Of a stretch of DNA of 64,000 bases, positions 9,210 to 19,917 are shown piece after piece. This DNA is from Eubacteriaceae bacterium (GTDB lineage Bacteria; Bacillota; Clostridia; Eubacteriales; Eubacteriaceae). Location: assembly GCA_012522805.1 (NCBI GenBank), contig JAAYJS010000018.1, positions 1 through 64,000 of the forward strand, in the 5' to 3' direction. A model generated the notes under the pieces. The model did no database searches. It was not told the DNA's origin and saw only the letters and a list, made by a program, of their open reading frames with translations. The first letter of the stretch is position 1, and each line of letters starts with the position of its first letter. The translations under genes were made by a program, and so were the position numbers.

Positions 9210-10595
9210 TTGGAAAAAATATTAGACTACCAACAATATTTATTAGATTTACCTAAAGAGACGTATATTACAATTTTAGAAAATTGTTATTCGGAAATAA
9301 CAGTGGCTAATACAGATGGAGATGTCATCTATGCTAACCCCAAAAGCATTGAGTGTCACGGCATCTTACCGGAAAACATGAGGGATATTAATTTTTTAAC
9401 GTCCTACAACGGTTTGTGGACACCGCCCTCTACCCAATATGCCATCGACACAGGAAGAACGGTATTTTGTCGCCAAAAATATTTATTGGACAAAAAACTA
9501 CACATTACCATCACTACGCCGGTTTACGATGAGAATAACGAATTGGAGATGATCGTTTATACCTCTATGGATGACGATGCGATTCAACATTTTGATATCG
9601 ATTATTTGGAAGAATCGGGTAGTAATAAGATAAGTGCTCGAGAAAAGCAAAAGTCGGATAACAATATTGTCGGTAACTCTTACATTATATATAAAACCCT
9701 CAACCGATTGTACCAGGCGGCTAAATCCGATATCCCTGTATTGTTGTTGGGAGAAACCGGTGTCGGCAAAAGTTTGTTCGCCAAATATATCCATGATTGC
9801 AGTCCCAGAAAAGATGCACCTTTTATTTCTATTAATTGCGCTTCTATTCCGGATAATCTGATAGAGAGTGAATTGTTCGGTTATGTTCCCTACGCTTTTA
9901 CCGGCGCCAGTCCTAAGGGTAAAAAGGGGTTGGTGGAGCTTGCCAACGGCGGCACCTTATTTTTAGATGAAATTGGAGAGCTGGAGTGGAACATTCAGGT
10001 TTAATTGTTGGATTTTTTAGAAAATCAGCGTTTTATCTCTGTAGGCGGTTTAGAACAAAAATATGTGGATACGCGTATCGTTACCGCGACCAATAAAAAC
10101 ATCGACAAACAGGTAGAAAAAGGTGTTTTTAGAGAAGATTTGTTTTGGCGTATTAATGGTATTACTCAAACGATACCCCCCTTAAGGGAACGCAGTAGCG
10201 ATATTATTCCCTTGCTTAAGTATTTTTTATCCTTACATAATAAAAAATACAATAAAAACAAACAATTCTCCGACGACGTGTTAAAGTTATTGATGTCCTA
10301 CAGTTGGCCGGGCAACGTTCGGCAACTTAGAAGTGCCGTAGAATACATGGCTGCCATGAGTATCGGCAATATGATTGAAACGGATCACTTGCCGGAGCAA
10401 GTCGCAAAATACGTTGATATGGAAATCCTTAAAAATGGGGAGTCTCTTTACAATGTATTGCTGGAGTCCTATAAAAAGAAAATTGTGATCAATTATTACA
10501 ATGAAGCCAAAAATGTAAAAACTTTTGCGGATACATTGGGTATCTCACAGGCCAACGCCTATAGACTCATCAATACTTATGTCAACGATGGGTAA
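9210..10595 (+). pseudogene. Sigma-54-dependent transcriptional activator (PAS - AAA+ - Fis-type HTH), interrupted by in-frame TAA at 10002-10004
   Basis: TTG start with GGAGG SD; GETGVGKS Walker A, ESELFGYVPYAFTGA (GAFTGA loop variant), GTLFLDEIGEL; after the TAA the same frame continues LLDFLENQRFISVGG...WPGNVRQL...FADTLGISQANAYRLI. Confidence 0.9.
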
Positions 10596-10627
10596 GGCTT
10601 GCAAGTAAAAAGATCAAAACTATTTTT

Positions 10628-10672
10628 AATCCCTTCTTTCATGCACTTCGATAGGCTATAATAGAAGGGATT
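10628..10672 (+). terminator. Rho-independent terminator-like hairpin after the sigma-54 activator
   Basis: AATCCCTTCT ... AGAAGGGATT followed by TTAAATTT. Confidence 0.6.
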
Positions 10673-10691
10673 TTAAATTTGAGGAAATGAC

Positions 10692-11315
10692 ATGAGAAGC
10701 ATAACCCCTGGGGAGAAAACCGGTTTGGTCAATTTATCTGAAAGGATTCCGTCCTTGGAAACCGATGTCAGATTTTATACCGGCGAAAATTTCATAGGAA
10801 AACCCTTACCCGGTTACCACGCTCCGGTGGTGTGGGCGAGTGCCCAATGCGCCGAAGCCTTGCAACGGGTTCAACATTTATTGTTGGCGCAAGGTTTGTC
10901 CCTTCGGGTTTACGACGGTTACAGACCGCAGGAGGCGGAGTGTGCCATCCGCGATTGGATGGAGGAGCCGGAGACCATGCCGGAAAAAGCTTACTATTAT
11001 CCCAAGCTGACCAAAAAGCAATTGATGGAGAAGGGCTTTATAAAATTTCCTTCGGTGCATCGCACCGGCGAGGCTTTGGATGTGACGCTTTTTAAGCTAT
11101 CCTCGGGCATATCTTTGGATATGGGCTCACCCTATGGGTACATGTCTCCGGCTTCCCAAAAAACTTATTCTCACTTGACACCAAGACAGGTCCAAAATCG
11201 GTTAATGCTGAAATATGCCATGGCATCGGCGTGTTTTAAAATGAATGACGGGGGCTGGTGGCATTTTGAGTTGGATACAGAGAGATGGAAAAGAGAAAAT
11301 CGAGCAAGCATTTAG
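10692..11315 (+). CDS. D-alanyl-D-alanine dipeptidase-like (VanX/DdpX, peptidase M15)
   Basis: LRVYDGYRPQEAE, SVHRTGEALDVTLF, GGWWHFEL metal-ligand motifs. Confidence 0.85.
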   Translation: MRSITPGEKTGLVNLSERIPSLETDVRFYTGENFIGKPLPGYHAPVVWASAQCAEALQRVQHLLLAQGLSLRVYDGYRPQEAECAIRDWMEEPETMPEKAYYYPKLTKKQLMEKGFIKFPSVHRTGEALDVTLFKLSSGISLDMGSPYGYMSPASQKTYSHLTPRQVQNRLMLKYAMASACFKMNDGGWWHFELDTERWKRENRASI

Positions 11316-12130
11316 GAGATTATGTGGAAACAACCAATCAGCAAAGCGGATTGACGGCAAATCAATTGAAAATGATCGCTATTGTTGCCATGACTATCGA
11401 TCATATCGGTTGGGCTTTTGTGGAGACAACGACGCCATTGGGGATTGGGATGCATCTGATCGGCCGATTCACCATGCCCATTATGTGTTTTTTTATTGCC
11501 GAGGGCTACCATTACACCCGCAATATTAAAAAATACGCCATGCGTCTGTTGTTTTTTGCACTTTTGCCTTATCTTCCCTTTATCTTTTATCGCACTGGGG
11601 CCCTGCCCAATGCAGAGAGTTTTTTAATGCTCAACGTCATTTTTGTGTTGCTTTTGGGACTCATCGCCTTACACCTTCACAATACCATCAAACAACCGGC
11701 TTTGCGATGGTTGTTGACCATTCCCATTTTGTATTTGGCAAGTTTTTGCGATTGGCAATACTTCGGTGTTTTATTTATTTTAGCCTTTGGTTTAAACAGA
11801 AGAAACTTTAGAAAACAAGCTTTTTGGTTCAGTGCCGTTGTTTTGCTTTACTATATAGAACTTTATTGGCCTTATGGGATGCTTTTGTATCGGACCATCA
11901 ACGGGCGTTATACCATCTCACAAGCAAAGGAGCTTTTGAGCACCTTCCCTCACCTGTATTATTTGAGTCATGCAGTGATGCGCATGGGGTTATTGCTGTC
12001 GTTGATTTTGTTGTCGAAATATAATGGCAAAAAAGGACGGGATCTGCCCGGCGGCAAATGGTTTTTTTATATTTACTACCCCCTTCATCTTCTGATTATC
12101 GGATTTTTTCTATTTTTTGTTTTTGAATAA
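11285..12130 (+). CDS. TraX-family membrane protein
   Basis: LKMIAIVAMTIDHIGWAF...LIGRFTMPIMCFFIAEGYHYTRN is the TraX signature; overlaps the upstream dipeptidase by 31 nt. Confidence 0.88.
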   Translation: MEKRKSSKHLGDYVETTNQQSGLTANQLKMIAIVAMTIDHIGWAFVETTTPLGIGMHLIGRFTMPIMCFFIAEGYHYTRNIKKYAMRLLFFALLPYLPFIFYRTGALPNAESFLMLNVIFVLLLGLIALHLHNTIKQPALRWLLTIPILYLASFCDWQYFGVLFILAFGLNRRNFRKQAFWFSAVVLLYYIELYWPYGMLLYRTINGRYTISQAKELLSTFPHLYYLSHAVMRMGLLLSLILLSKYNGKKGRDLPGGKWFFYIYYPLHLLIIGFFLFFVFE

Positions 12131-12152
12131 GATCATAACTGGGTTTTTAAAA

Positions 12153-12569
12153 CTAAAGTTTCGAAGTGTCTTTGAAGGGTTTGGTTGAAAATGGGTTTTT
12201 AGAGCCCTCCAGATAATTTTCTAAATCCTTTTTTAATCGAAAAAGCCGGTAGGGATGAAAAACAGTCAGACCGATTTGAGGTTGATGGATGAGGGGGATC
12301 GCTATAAAAAAAGCTTTCCCTGCCTCTTCTACCAAGAGAAGGTCTGTTTCGTTTCTCCAAGCAAGCAATACCGGCGGATTTTTGAGGTTGAGATCATATT
12401 TGTATCCTGTTTTGCTATCGATTAACAGGATTTTGTCTGAATGGATCATACATACACCGTTTCTCATGTCATCCGGTTCAGATGGAAAAACATTATGGGT
12501 GTATAAAATTCGATGGGTATGAACCATAGGGGACCTCTTTAAATACAATCTATCATTAAAAATAATCAT
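12153..12569 (-). CDS. Hypothetical protein
   Basis: 138-aa ORF with no recognised motif. Confidence 0.45.
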   Translation of the reverse strand: MIIFNDRLYLKRSPMVHTHRILYTHNVFPSEPDDMRNGVCMIHSDKILLIDSKTGYKYDLNLKNPPVLLAWRNETDLLLVEEAGKAFFIAIPLIHQPQIGLTVFHPYRLFRLKKDLENYLEGSKNPFSTKPFKDTSKL

Positions 12570-12768
12570 TATCCATTTACGATCAGTATAGCACAGCGAC
12601 GATCCTACAATTCTTACTTTTAGCTATCAATATGGAGATTTAAAACTGTTATAGAAGGTTTACAAATGGTATAATAAGGAAAACGTGTTATCATATAAGT
12701 TAGAATTTAATTGTTACAAAGGTTTCGAGTTCGATGATCAAATAAGAGCGGTTACGGAGGAGAAGACT

Positions 12769-14118
12769 ATGGAAAAAAACGTAAGACTGGATGTTTCTAA
12801 GGCAAAGGATTTTGTAAGAGATCACGAATTAACTTACATCAAAAGGCAATTGGAGGATGTTAGAAAAGAATTGCTTGCCGGCACCGGGGCTGGAAATGAT
12901 TTTTTAGGTTGGATAGACCTGCCCGTGGCCATGGACCAGGAGGAATATGCTAGAGTTAAAACTGCCGCAGAGCGCATTAGGCAAGATTCCGAAGTGTTTT
13001 TGGTTATTGGTATTGGCGGCTCTTATTTAGGTGCTCGCGCAGCCATCGACTTTCTGCAACATAATTTTTATAACATAGCCTCTAAAGAAAAGCGAGGTGG
13101 ACCGGAAATTTACTTTGTCGGCAATAATATTTCCTCGACCTATGTCAGAGATTTAATCGATATTATTGGAGATAGGGATTTTTCGATCAACATCATTTCG
13201 AAATCCGGAACGACGACGGAACCGGCCATTGCTTTTAGAATTTTCAGAAAAATCTTGGAAGAAAAGTATGGCAAAGAAGGTGCAGCACAAAGAATTTACG
13301 CCACCACCGATAAAGCAAGAGGTGCCTTGCGCACTGTAGCCGATCAAGAAGGCTACGAAACCTTTATTATCCCCGACGATGTCGGCGGACGCTTCACCGT
13401 TTTAACACCTGTGGGTTTATTGCCCATCGCTGTCAACGGCACCGATATCGATGCCTTGGTCAAAGGCGCTGCGGATATGCGGGAGATGGCCATCAATGAA
13501 AAGTTTGAAGACAATAGCGCCATGTTGTATGCGGCTTATCGCAACCTCTTTTTAAGAAAAGGCAAGAGCATGGAAGTATTGGCCAATTACGAACCCAGCT
13601 TACACTATGTTTCCGAATGGTGGAAACAATTGTATGGCGAAAGCGAAGGCAAAGACGGCAAAGGTCTGTATCCTGCATCCTACGATTTAACCACAGACTT
13701 GCATTCCTTAGGGCAATTCATTCAAGATGGTGCACGCATAATGTTTGAGACGGTATTGAACGTAGAAGATTGCGACGCCGAAATTTTAATGGAAGCAGCG
13801 GACGAAGATTTGGATGGTTTAAATTATCTGGCCGGAAAAAACTTGGACTTTGTCAATAAAAATGCGATGAACGGTACCATCTTAGCGCATACCGATGGTC
13901 AAACCCCTAATTTGGTTGTTCACATTCCGGAACAAAGCCCTTATTATTTGGGTCAATTGTTTTATTTCTTTGAATTTGCCTGTGGATTAAGCGGCTACCT
14001 GCTGGGGGTGAACCCCTTCGACCAACCCGGCGTCGAAGACTACAAACGCAATATGTTTGCCCTGTTGGGAAAACCCGGCTACGAAGAAGAGAGAGAAAAA
14101 CTTTTAAAACGTCTCTAA
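12769..14118 (+). CDS. pgi: Glucose-6-phosphate isomerase
   Basis: [46 protein letters not shown] at 12769 after GGAGGAG. Confidence 0.96.
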   Translation: MEKNVRLDVSKAKDFVRDHELTYIKRQLEDVRKELLAGTGAGNDFLGWIDLPVAMDQEEYARVKTAAERIRQDSEVFLVIGIGGSYLGARAAIDFLQHNFYNIASKEKRGGPEIYFVGNNISSTYVRDLIDIIGDRDFSINIISKSGTTTEPAIAFRIFRKILEEKYGKEGAAQRIYATTDKARGALRTVADQEGYETFIIPDDVGGRFTVLTPVGLLPIAVNGTDIDALVKGAADMREMAINEKFEDNSAMLYAAYRNLFLRKGKSMEVLANYEPSLHYVSEWWKQLYGESEGKDGKGLYPASYDLTTDLHSLGQFIQDGARIMFETVLNVEDCDAEILMEAADEDLDGLNYLAGKNLDFVNKNAMNGTILAHTDGQTPNLVVHIPEQSPYYLGQLFYFFEFACGLSGYLLGVNPFDQPGVEDYKRNMFALLGKPGYEEEREKLLKRL

Positions 14119-14133
14119 AAGAAAAAAGATAAC

Positions 14134-14163
14134 AAAAAAAACGCTCCAGTGGAGCGTTTTTTT
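14134..14163 (+). terminator. Rho-independent terminator after pgi
   Basis: AAAACGCTCCagtGGAGCGTTTTTTT. Confidence 0.85.
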
Positions 14164-14183
14164 ATGTGTATCGCACATTCAAG

Positions 14184-14843
14184 TTATTTTTTTCGACACA
14201 AAAAACTGGCAATGGCACCGTCAACCCGAAACCAAAGCAGATCGTAACGTTTCTTTAGTCTGTTTTGTAGTGTTTCTTTCGATTCGAAGGGTGGGGTAAA
14301 CCAGCCTTTTTTTGTGAGGACATTTTTCACCAGACAATCACTGATTTTCAGTTCGTTGCGTATAAAAAAACAACCCAAAAAGAGGCCGCCTTGCTTTAAA
14401 ACACGATGACATTCGTCGTAGGCCTTTTGCTTATCGGGAAAGACGTGAAAGCCGTTCATCGATAACAGTATGTCGAAATCTTCATCTGCAAAGGGCAGGG
14501 CCCCCACATCTCCTTGTAGCAATTCGATGGAAACGCCCCGACTGGACATTAAGTTTTCGCATTTTTCAAGCATCTCGCTGCTGTAGTCAATCCCTGTAAT
14601 CGTGGCATCTTTAAGATGAGCGTAGGTATCGGCGGTAAAAATACCCGTTCCTACAGGGACATCCAAAAGTTTGCCATTAAAATTTTTAGGTATTTTCTGA
14701 AGCAATCGTTCAGCGATATCGATGTCGTTGATACCACCCCAAAAAATAGACAGATAACATTTGCTCCGCCAAGTGCGCCCGCATAAGACCTCATCGTAAA
14801 AGGAAATGGAGGTGCGGTAGGCGGATTTAATTTTGCCGGACAT
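14184..14843 (-). CDS. Class I SAM-dependent methyltransferase
   Basis: LLDVPVGTGIFT, DFDILLSMNGFHVFPD. Confidence 0.85.
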   Translation of the reverse strand: MSGKIKSAYRTSISFYDEVLCGRTWRSKCYLSIFWGGINDIDIAERLLQKIPKNFNGKLLDVPVGTGIFTADTYAHLKDATITGIDYSSEMLEKCENLMSSRGVSIELLQGDVGALPFADEDFDILLSMNGFHVFPDKQKAYDECHRVLKQGGLFLGCFFIRNELKISDCLVKNVLTKKGWFTPPFESKETLQNRLKKRYDLLWFRVDGAIASFLCRKK

Positions 14844-15002
14844 AGTTTTCTCCTAATTCACAAATTAATTTATTATACCACACTAACATTTATTCGGAAA
14901 GCGCCATGATTTAGAGTTTATGCAGAGCCTTAGGCATAAAAAATCGCCTTGAAGTTTGTCGGGATGTCGGCTGTACCTTCAAGACGATTCTTTTAAAAAT
15001 AT

Positions 15003-17135
15003 TTAAATATAATACAAAATGTCCTCGTAAATGGGGAAGGGCCAATGGCGGCTTGCAACGTAGGATTCCAGACGGTCGGCGACAAGGCGCAGGGCCTTCA
15101 TAGCAGGGATGACGGTGTCGTGGCAATGGTTGGCTCGGTTTTGAGAGTTAGCAATGTCTTTGTTTTCCGAAAGAGTCATTTCCAATCGGTCGATGTCCGC
15201 AACCAATTCATCGCAATCTTGAGAAAGTTTTTGAATCAAGCGGTCTTCTATCGCTGTTAATGCTTCCAAACCGGCCATCTTCTTTTGGGCATAACCCGTG
15301 GCGATGTCTTGACTATATGCCAGTGCAGCGGGTAAGATCTCTCTTTTTGCGATGGTTAACATGGTTCGCGCTTCGATGGTAATGGTCTCGGAGTAATCCG
15401 ACAGGTGAATCTCCTGCCGTGCCATCAATTCGGGGCCGGTGTAAATATTGTGGTTTTCAAATAAAAGGATATTCTTATCCAAACAATAGTTGGCAAAGGC
15501 TTCCGGGGTGCTCTTCAAGTTGGGCAATCCTCTTTTACGGGCCTCTTGTAGCCAATGTTCGGTGTAGTTGTTGCCGTTAAAAATAACCCGTTTATGATTG
15601 CGAATGGAGTTTTTAAGAACCCGTCGCAATGCTTTTTCGAAATTATCCGCACCTTCCAATTGGTCGGCAAATTCCCGCAATACTTGGGCGACCATGGTGT
15701 TTAAGGCGATGTTGGGGCCGGCGATGCTTTGGTTGGAACCCAGCATTCTGAACTCAAATTTGTTTCCCGTAAAAGCCATGGGAGAGGTTCTGTTACGGTC
15801 GTTGTTATCGATTTTAAAACTGGGAACCGCTTCGATACCTAAATCCATAATGAGATCGGACACGGCATGAATGGGTGCGCCGGTTTCTAAGGATTCTAAA
15901 GCTGCGGTTAATTGCTCACCTAAAAAGATCGACAAAATGGCCGGTGGTGCTTCGCTACCGCCGAGACGCATATCGTTGCCTGCGGTTGCAATGGTACAAC
16001 GGAGCATTTCCGGGTAGCGGTCGACCGCTTCGACAAAGGCCGTTACAAAAGTCAAAAATTGCAAGTTGTCTTGGAGGGTATCTCCGGGGTTTAGAAGATT
16101 TTCCCCCGTGTTGGTTGTCATGGACCAATTGTTATGCTTGCCGGAACCATTGATACCTTGAAAGGGTTTTTCATGAAGCAAACAGGCAAAATTGTGACGG
16201 GCCGCCACTTTCTGCATGTATTCCATGATCAATTGGTTGTTGTCCGTGGCCATATTGGTGTTGGTATACACCGGGGCCTATTCATGTTGGGCAGGAGCGG
16301 ATTCGTTGTGACGTGTTTTAGAGGGAATACCCAATTGCCACAATTCTCTGTCCAGATCGCACATAAAGGAATGCACTCTGCCGCGGATTCGCCCGTAATA
16401 ATGGTCATCCTTTTCTTGTCCCTTAGGTGGGCGGTTACCGAACAGGGTGCGACCGGTCAGGGTTAAATCCTTACGTTTTTTAAAATCGTTGCGATCGATG
16501 AGAAAATATTCCTGCTCCGCACCGACATTGGTGTTTACTTTTTTGACATCGGTTTTGCCGAAAAGGTGTAAAATGCGTACGGCTTCCTTGGATAAACTTT
16601 TATCCGAGCGCAGCAAAGGCGTTTTTTTATCTAAAATTTCGCCGGAAAAGGACACAAAGGTTGTGGGGATGCAGAGGGTCGTGCCCTTAATAAAGGCAAA
16701 GGAGGTGGGATCCCAAGCGGTATAGCCCCGAGCTTCAAAGGTTGCTCGCAAACCGCCACTGGGAAAGGAGGAAGCGTCGGATTCGCCTTTAATGAGTTCT
16801 TTTCCTGAAAACTCCATGATCACCTTACCTTCGGTGGTGGGGCTGATGAAAGCTTCGTGCTTTTCCGCAGTGATGCCGGTCATGGGCTGAAACCAATGGG
16901 AAATATGGGTAACGCCATATTCCATAGCCCAGTCCTTCATGGCGCTGGCTACAACTTCCGCGACGTTTTCATCCAAGGGCAGGTCTTTTAAGACGGTGTC
17001 CACCATCGCTTTGTAGATATGCTTGGGCAGGCGCTTGCGCATGACGGTATAATTAAAGACCTTCGACCCGAAAAGATTGATGACGTCCTCTTTATTATCG
17101 TAAAAATGTTGAGGTTCATTTTGATTTTGAAACAT
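15003..17135 (-). pseudogene. glnN: Type III glutamine synthetase, split by in-frame TAG at 16278-16280
   Basis: N-half (16278..17135) ends [17 protein letters not shown]; same frame continues APVYTNTNMATDNNQLIMEYMQKVAARHNFACLLHEKPFQGINGSGKHNNWSM (15003..16277). GSIII motifs run across the stop. Confidence 0.92.
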
Positions 17136-17213
17136 GGACTCTCCTTTGCAAATTGGTATCAAAGAATAGAATGAGGTTATTATAATCAAAGAAGATTGAA
17201 AAGTAAAGAAAAA

Positions 17214-17281
17214 ACCCGCGTTTTAAAGCTGAAAGACCACTTGGGTACCTTTCCTGAATAAAGCTTTAAAAACACGGGTTG
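17214..17281 (-). terminator. Long terminator hairpin after the P-type ATPase operon
   Basis: Minus strand AACCCGTGTTTTTAAAGCT...AGCTTTAAAACGCGGGTT followed by TTTTCTTTACTTTT; loop contains a further GAAAG/CTTTC stem. Confidence 0.7.
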
Positions 17282-17301
17282 ATGGTTGGTTGAATATCGG
17301 G

Positions 17302-19155
17302 TTATTTAAGCCTCAAGGCTCTCGCTGCGTTGAGAACGGCCAATACCGAAACCCCAACGTCTGAGAATATAGCTTCCCACATATTGGCCATGCCCAAGGC
17401 GCCTAAAGCTAAGACAAAAAACTTAACACCTAAGGCAAAAATAATATTCTGTTTAACGATGGCCATGGTCTTCTTGGAAATGCTGATGGCGGTGGCAATT
17501 TTAGCAGGGTTGTCGTCCATTAAAACCACGTCGGCCGCTTCGATGGCGGCATCGCTACCCAATGAACCCATGGCGATGCCGATATCCGCACGGGTTAAAA
17601 CCGGCGCATCGTTGATACCGTCACCGGCAAAGAGTAACTTTCCTTTGTCGGATTTCTCTTTAAAAATTTTGTCCACCATGGCGACCTTATCTCCGGGTAG
17701 AAGCTCTGAGTAGACTTCATCGATACCCAAAGTCGCGGCAACAGTTTCAGCGACTTCCTTCTTGTCCCCGGTAAGCAGGATAAGGCGCCGGATGCCTTGT
17801 TCCTTTAAAGAAGCAATGGCTTCAGCTGCTTCGGTCTTAATTTCGTCCTCTAAGGTAATAGTTCCTGCGTATTGCTCATCGATGGCGATGTGCACCTCCG
17901 TTGAGGCTCTAGGAAAAGGGAAATCCTCAGGGAATTGGACAAAGTGTTTTTCTAGAAAAACTTGGTTGCCCGCCAATACTTGCTTTCCGTCGACGACGGC
18001 ATGGACACCGTGACCGGAAATTTCCGTTGCAGAGGCCAAGAGTTCTTTATTTAAAGGCTTGCCGTAGGCTTCTACGATGGATAGAGAAATCGGATGGTTG
18101 GATTGACTTTCTGCCAAAGCCGCATATTCGAGCAAGGCTTCTTGAGAGAGCGTCCGTGCAAAAATATCCTTTACTTTAAAATGTCCCTTGGTCAGCGTAC
18201 CGGTTTTATCCATGAGTACAATTTCCGATTGGGCAAGGGCTTCCAAATAGTTGCCCCCCTTAATGAGGATGCCTTTTTTAGAAGCACCGCCGATACCGCC
18301 AAAAAAGCTGAGGGGTACCGATATCACCAAGGCACAAGGGCAAGAGATAACGAGGAAAATAAGGGAGCGCTTCAGCCAATCGTGGAAGGGTTGGGCAAAA
18401 AACACCGGAGGTATGATGGCCATCAACAAGGCCAAACCCACTACTGCGGGGGTATAATACCGGGCAAAACGGGTGATGAAATTTTCTGTTTTGGCTTTTC
18501 GTTCCGATGCTTCCTCCACCAATTCCAAAATTTTAGAAACGGTGGAATCCTCAAAGGTTTCGGTGACCCGAAGGGTCAAAATGCCAGCGAGGTTCACGCA
18601 GCCGCTGAGCACTTGATCGCCTGGTTGTACATACCTGGGTACGGATTCTCCGGTTAAGGCGGAGGTATCGACGGTTCCGCTGCCGTCCATCAAAATGCCG
18701 TCTAAGGGAATGCGCTCTCCGGCTTTGACGACAATGGTATCGCCGACGGCAACCTCATCCGGGTCGACAACCGTTACTTGATTGTCAACCAAAAGGTTGG
18801 CTGTATCCGGAGCGATGTCCATGAGTTCCGCTATGGACGCCCTAGAACGGTTAACCGCCATATCTTGAAACAAGGTACCGATCTGATAAAACAGCATGAC
18901 GGCGACCCCTTCCAGATATTCTCCGATGTAAAAGGCACCTAAGGTTGCAACGGTCATTAAAAAGTATTCATCTAAAAAGCGGCGATTTTTTAAATTGCCA
19001 AATGCTTTGGCAATGATGTCGCTGCCGACAACCTGATAGGCCACAAAATAGGGAAGTATGCGCCATGGTCCGGCAAGGGGCAGGATGAGAGCCAGCACCA
19101 AAAGTGCCGCGCCGAGGGCACATCGCAAAGCTCTTTTTTTTATACTGGGAGACAT
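17302..19155 (-). CDS. Heavy-metal-transporting P1B-type ATPase (Zn/Cd/Co-type)
   Basis: DKTGTLTKG, SCPCALVISVP, GDGINDAP, ALTGESVP. Confidence 0.95.
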   Translation of the reverse strand: MSPSIKKRALRCALGAALLVLALILPLAGPWRILPYFVAYQVVGSDIIAKAFGNLKNRRFLDEYFLMTVATLGAFYIGEYLEGVAVMLFYQIGTLFQDMAVNRSRASIAELMDIAPDTANLLVDNQVTVVDPDEVAVGDTIVVKAGERIPLDGILMDGSGTVDTSALTGESVPRYVQPGDQVLSGCVNLAGILTLRVTETFEDSTVSKILELVEEASERKAKTENFITRFARYYTPAVVGLALLMAIIPPVFFAQPFHDWLKRSLIFLVISCPCALVISVPLSFFGGIGGASKKGILIKGGNYLEALAQSEIVLMDKTGTLTKGHFKVKDIFARTLSQEALLEYAALAESQSNHPISLSIVEAYGKPLNKELLASATEISGHGVHAVVDGKQVLAGNQVFLEKHFVQFPEDFPFPRASTEVHIAIDEQYAGTITLEDEIKTEAAEAIASLKEQGIRRLILLTGDKKEVAETVAATLGIDEVYSELLPGDKVAMVDKIFKEKSDKGKLLFAGDGINDAPVLTRADIGIAMGSLGSDAAIEAADVVLMDDNPAKIATAISISKKTMAIVKQNIIFALGVKFFVLALGALGMANMWEAIFSDVGVSVLAVLNAARALRLK

Positions 19156-19158
19156 GGT

Positions 19159-19374
19159 TTAAGCAAGTGTGCAATCCGGCTCTATTTTTGAGATTGCTTT
19201 TTTAGCTTCCTCTACGATTTGGTCAAACCGATTGTCATCCGCAGTCAAGGTCATCTTTTGTAAGACAAAATTGATGGAAACATCTTGTACGCCCTCAATT
19301 TTTTGAATGACATCAACCATTTTTTCAGCACAATGTGCACAGCCTAAGTTTTTCATTTTAAATTTCTTTTTCAT
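19159..19374 (-). CDS. Heavy-metal-associated (HMA) domain metallochaperone
   Basis: KNLGCAHCAEKMVDVIQKIEGV. Confidence 0.92.
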   Translation of the reverse strand: MKKKFKMKNLGCAHCAEKMVDVIQKIEGVQDVSINFVLQKMTLTADDNRFDQIVEEAKKAISKIEPDCTLA

Positions 19375-19384
19375 TTGTTTCTCC

Positions 19385-19747
19385 TTATTCTTGAATATGA
19401 TCGAACCCTTGTTGAAAAATGGTTCGGATATGATCGTCTGCCAAAGAGTAGAAAACGGATTTGCCTTCCCGGCGGTTTTTAACCAATTTGCCCTGCTTCA
19501 GCACGCGCAATTGATGGGATATGGCCGATTGGCTCATACCCAATACCTCCGCAATATCGCAAACACAAAGCTCCGACTCAAACAAAGTGACCAGTATTCG
19601 CACTCGTGTGGAATCTCCGAAAACTTTGAATAACTCTGCCAAATCGTACAACAAGGACTCTTCCGGCAGTTTGCTTCGCACGTGGTTGACGATATCTTCA
19701 TGAACTTCTGTAATATCGCAACATTCAATTTTTTTATCTTCAGTCAT
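19385..19747 (-). CDS. ArsR/SmtB-family metalloregulator (CadC/CzrA-like)
   Basis: ESELCVCDIAEVLGMSQSAISHQLRVLKQGKLVKNRREGKSVFYSL (ELCVCD metal-site motif). Confidence 0.95.
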   Translation of the reverse strand: MTEDKKIECCDITEVHEDIVNHVRSKLPEESLLYDLAELFKVFGDSTRVRILVTLFESELCVCDIAEVLGMSQSAISHQLRVLKQGKLVKNRREGKSVFYSLADDHIRTIFQQGFDHIQE

Positions 19748-19760
19748 TTCAATAACCTTT

Positions 19761-19782
19761 CATATGAACATATATTCATATG
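19761..19782. promoter_or_regulatory. ArsR/SmtB-type operator
   Basis: CATATGAA-CATATA-TTCATATG, 8-bp perfect arms, immediately upstream of the arsR-type gene. Confidence 0.75.
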
Positions 19783-19917
19783 TATAGTATAAAAGAATTT
19801 TAAATTTTGTCAAGATAAAATTGACTAAATGACGATGAAAAAATGTTATTGCAGATCGTTTATGGTAAAATGAAAAAGTAAAAATTAAGACATAAAATGA
19901 AGCAAGAAGGTGGAAAG

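Noticed and set aside
16278-16280. TAG in glnN as a pyrrolysine codon (suggested by nearby MttB genes)
   Set aside because: The two MttB homologs here have no internal TAG, no pyl genes are seen, an ordinary gene (1379..2791) ends in TAG, and three other genes are interrupted by TAA, which Pyl cannot explain.
18094-18657. 187-aa plus-strand ORF
   Set aside because: Lies antisense to the P-type ATPase gene; low-complexity shadow ORF with no recognisable domain.
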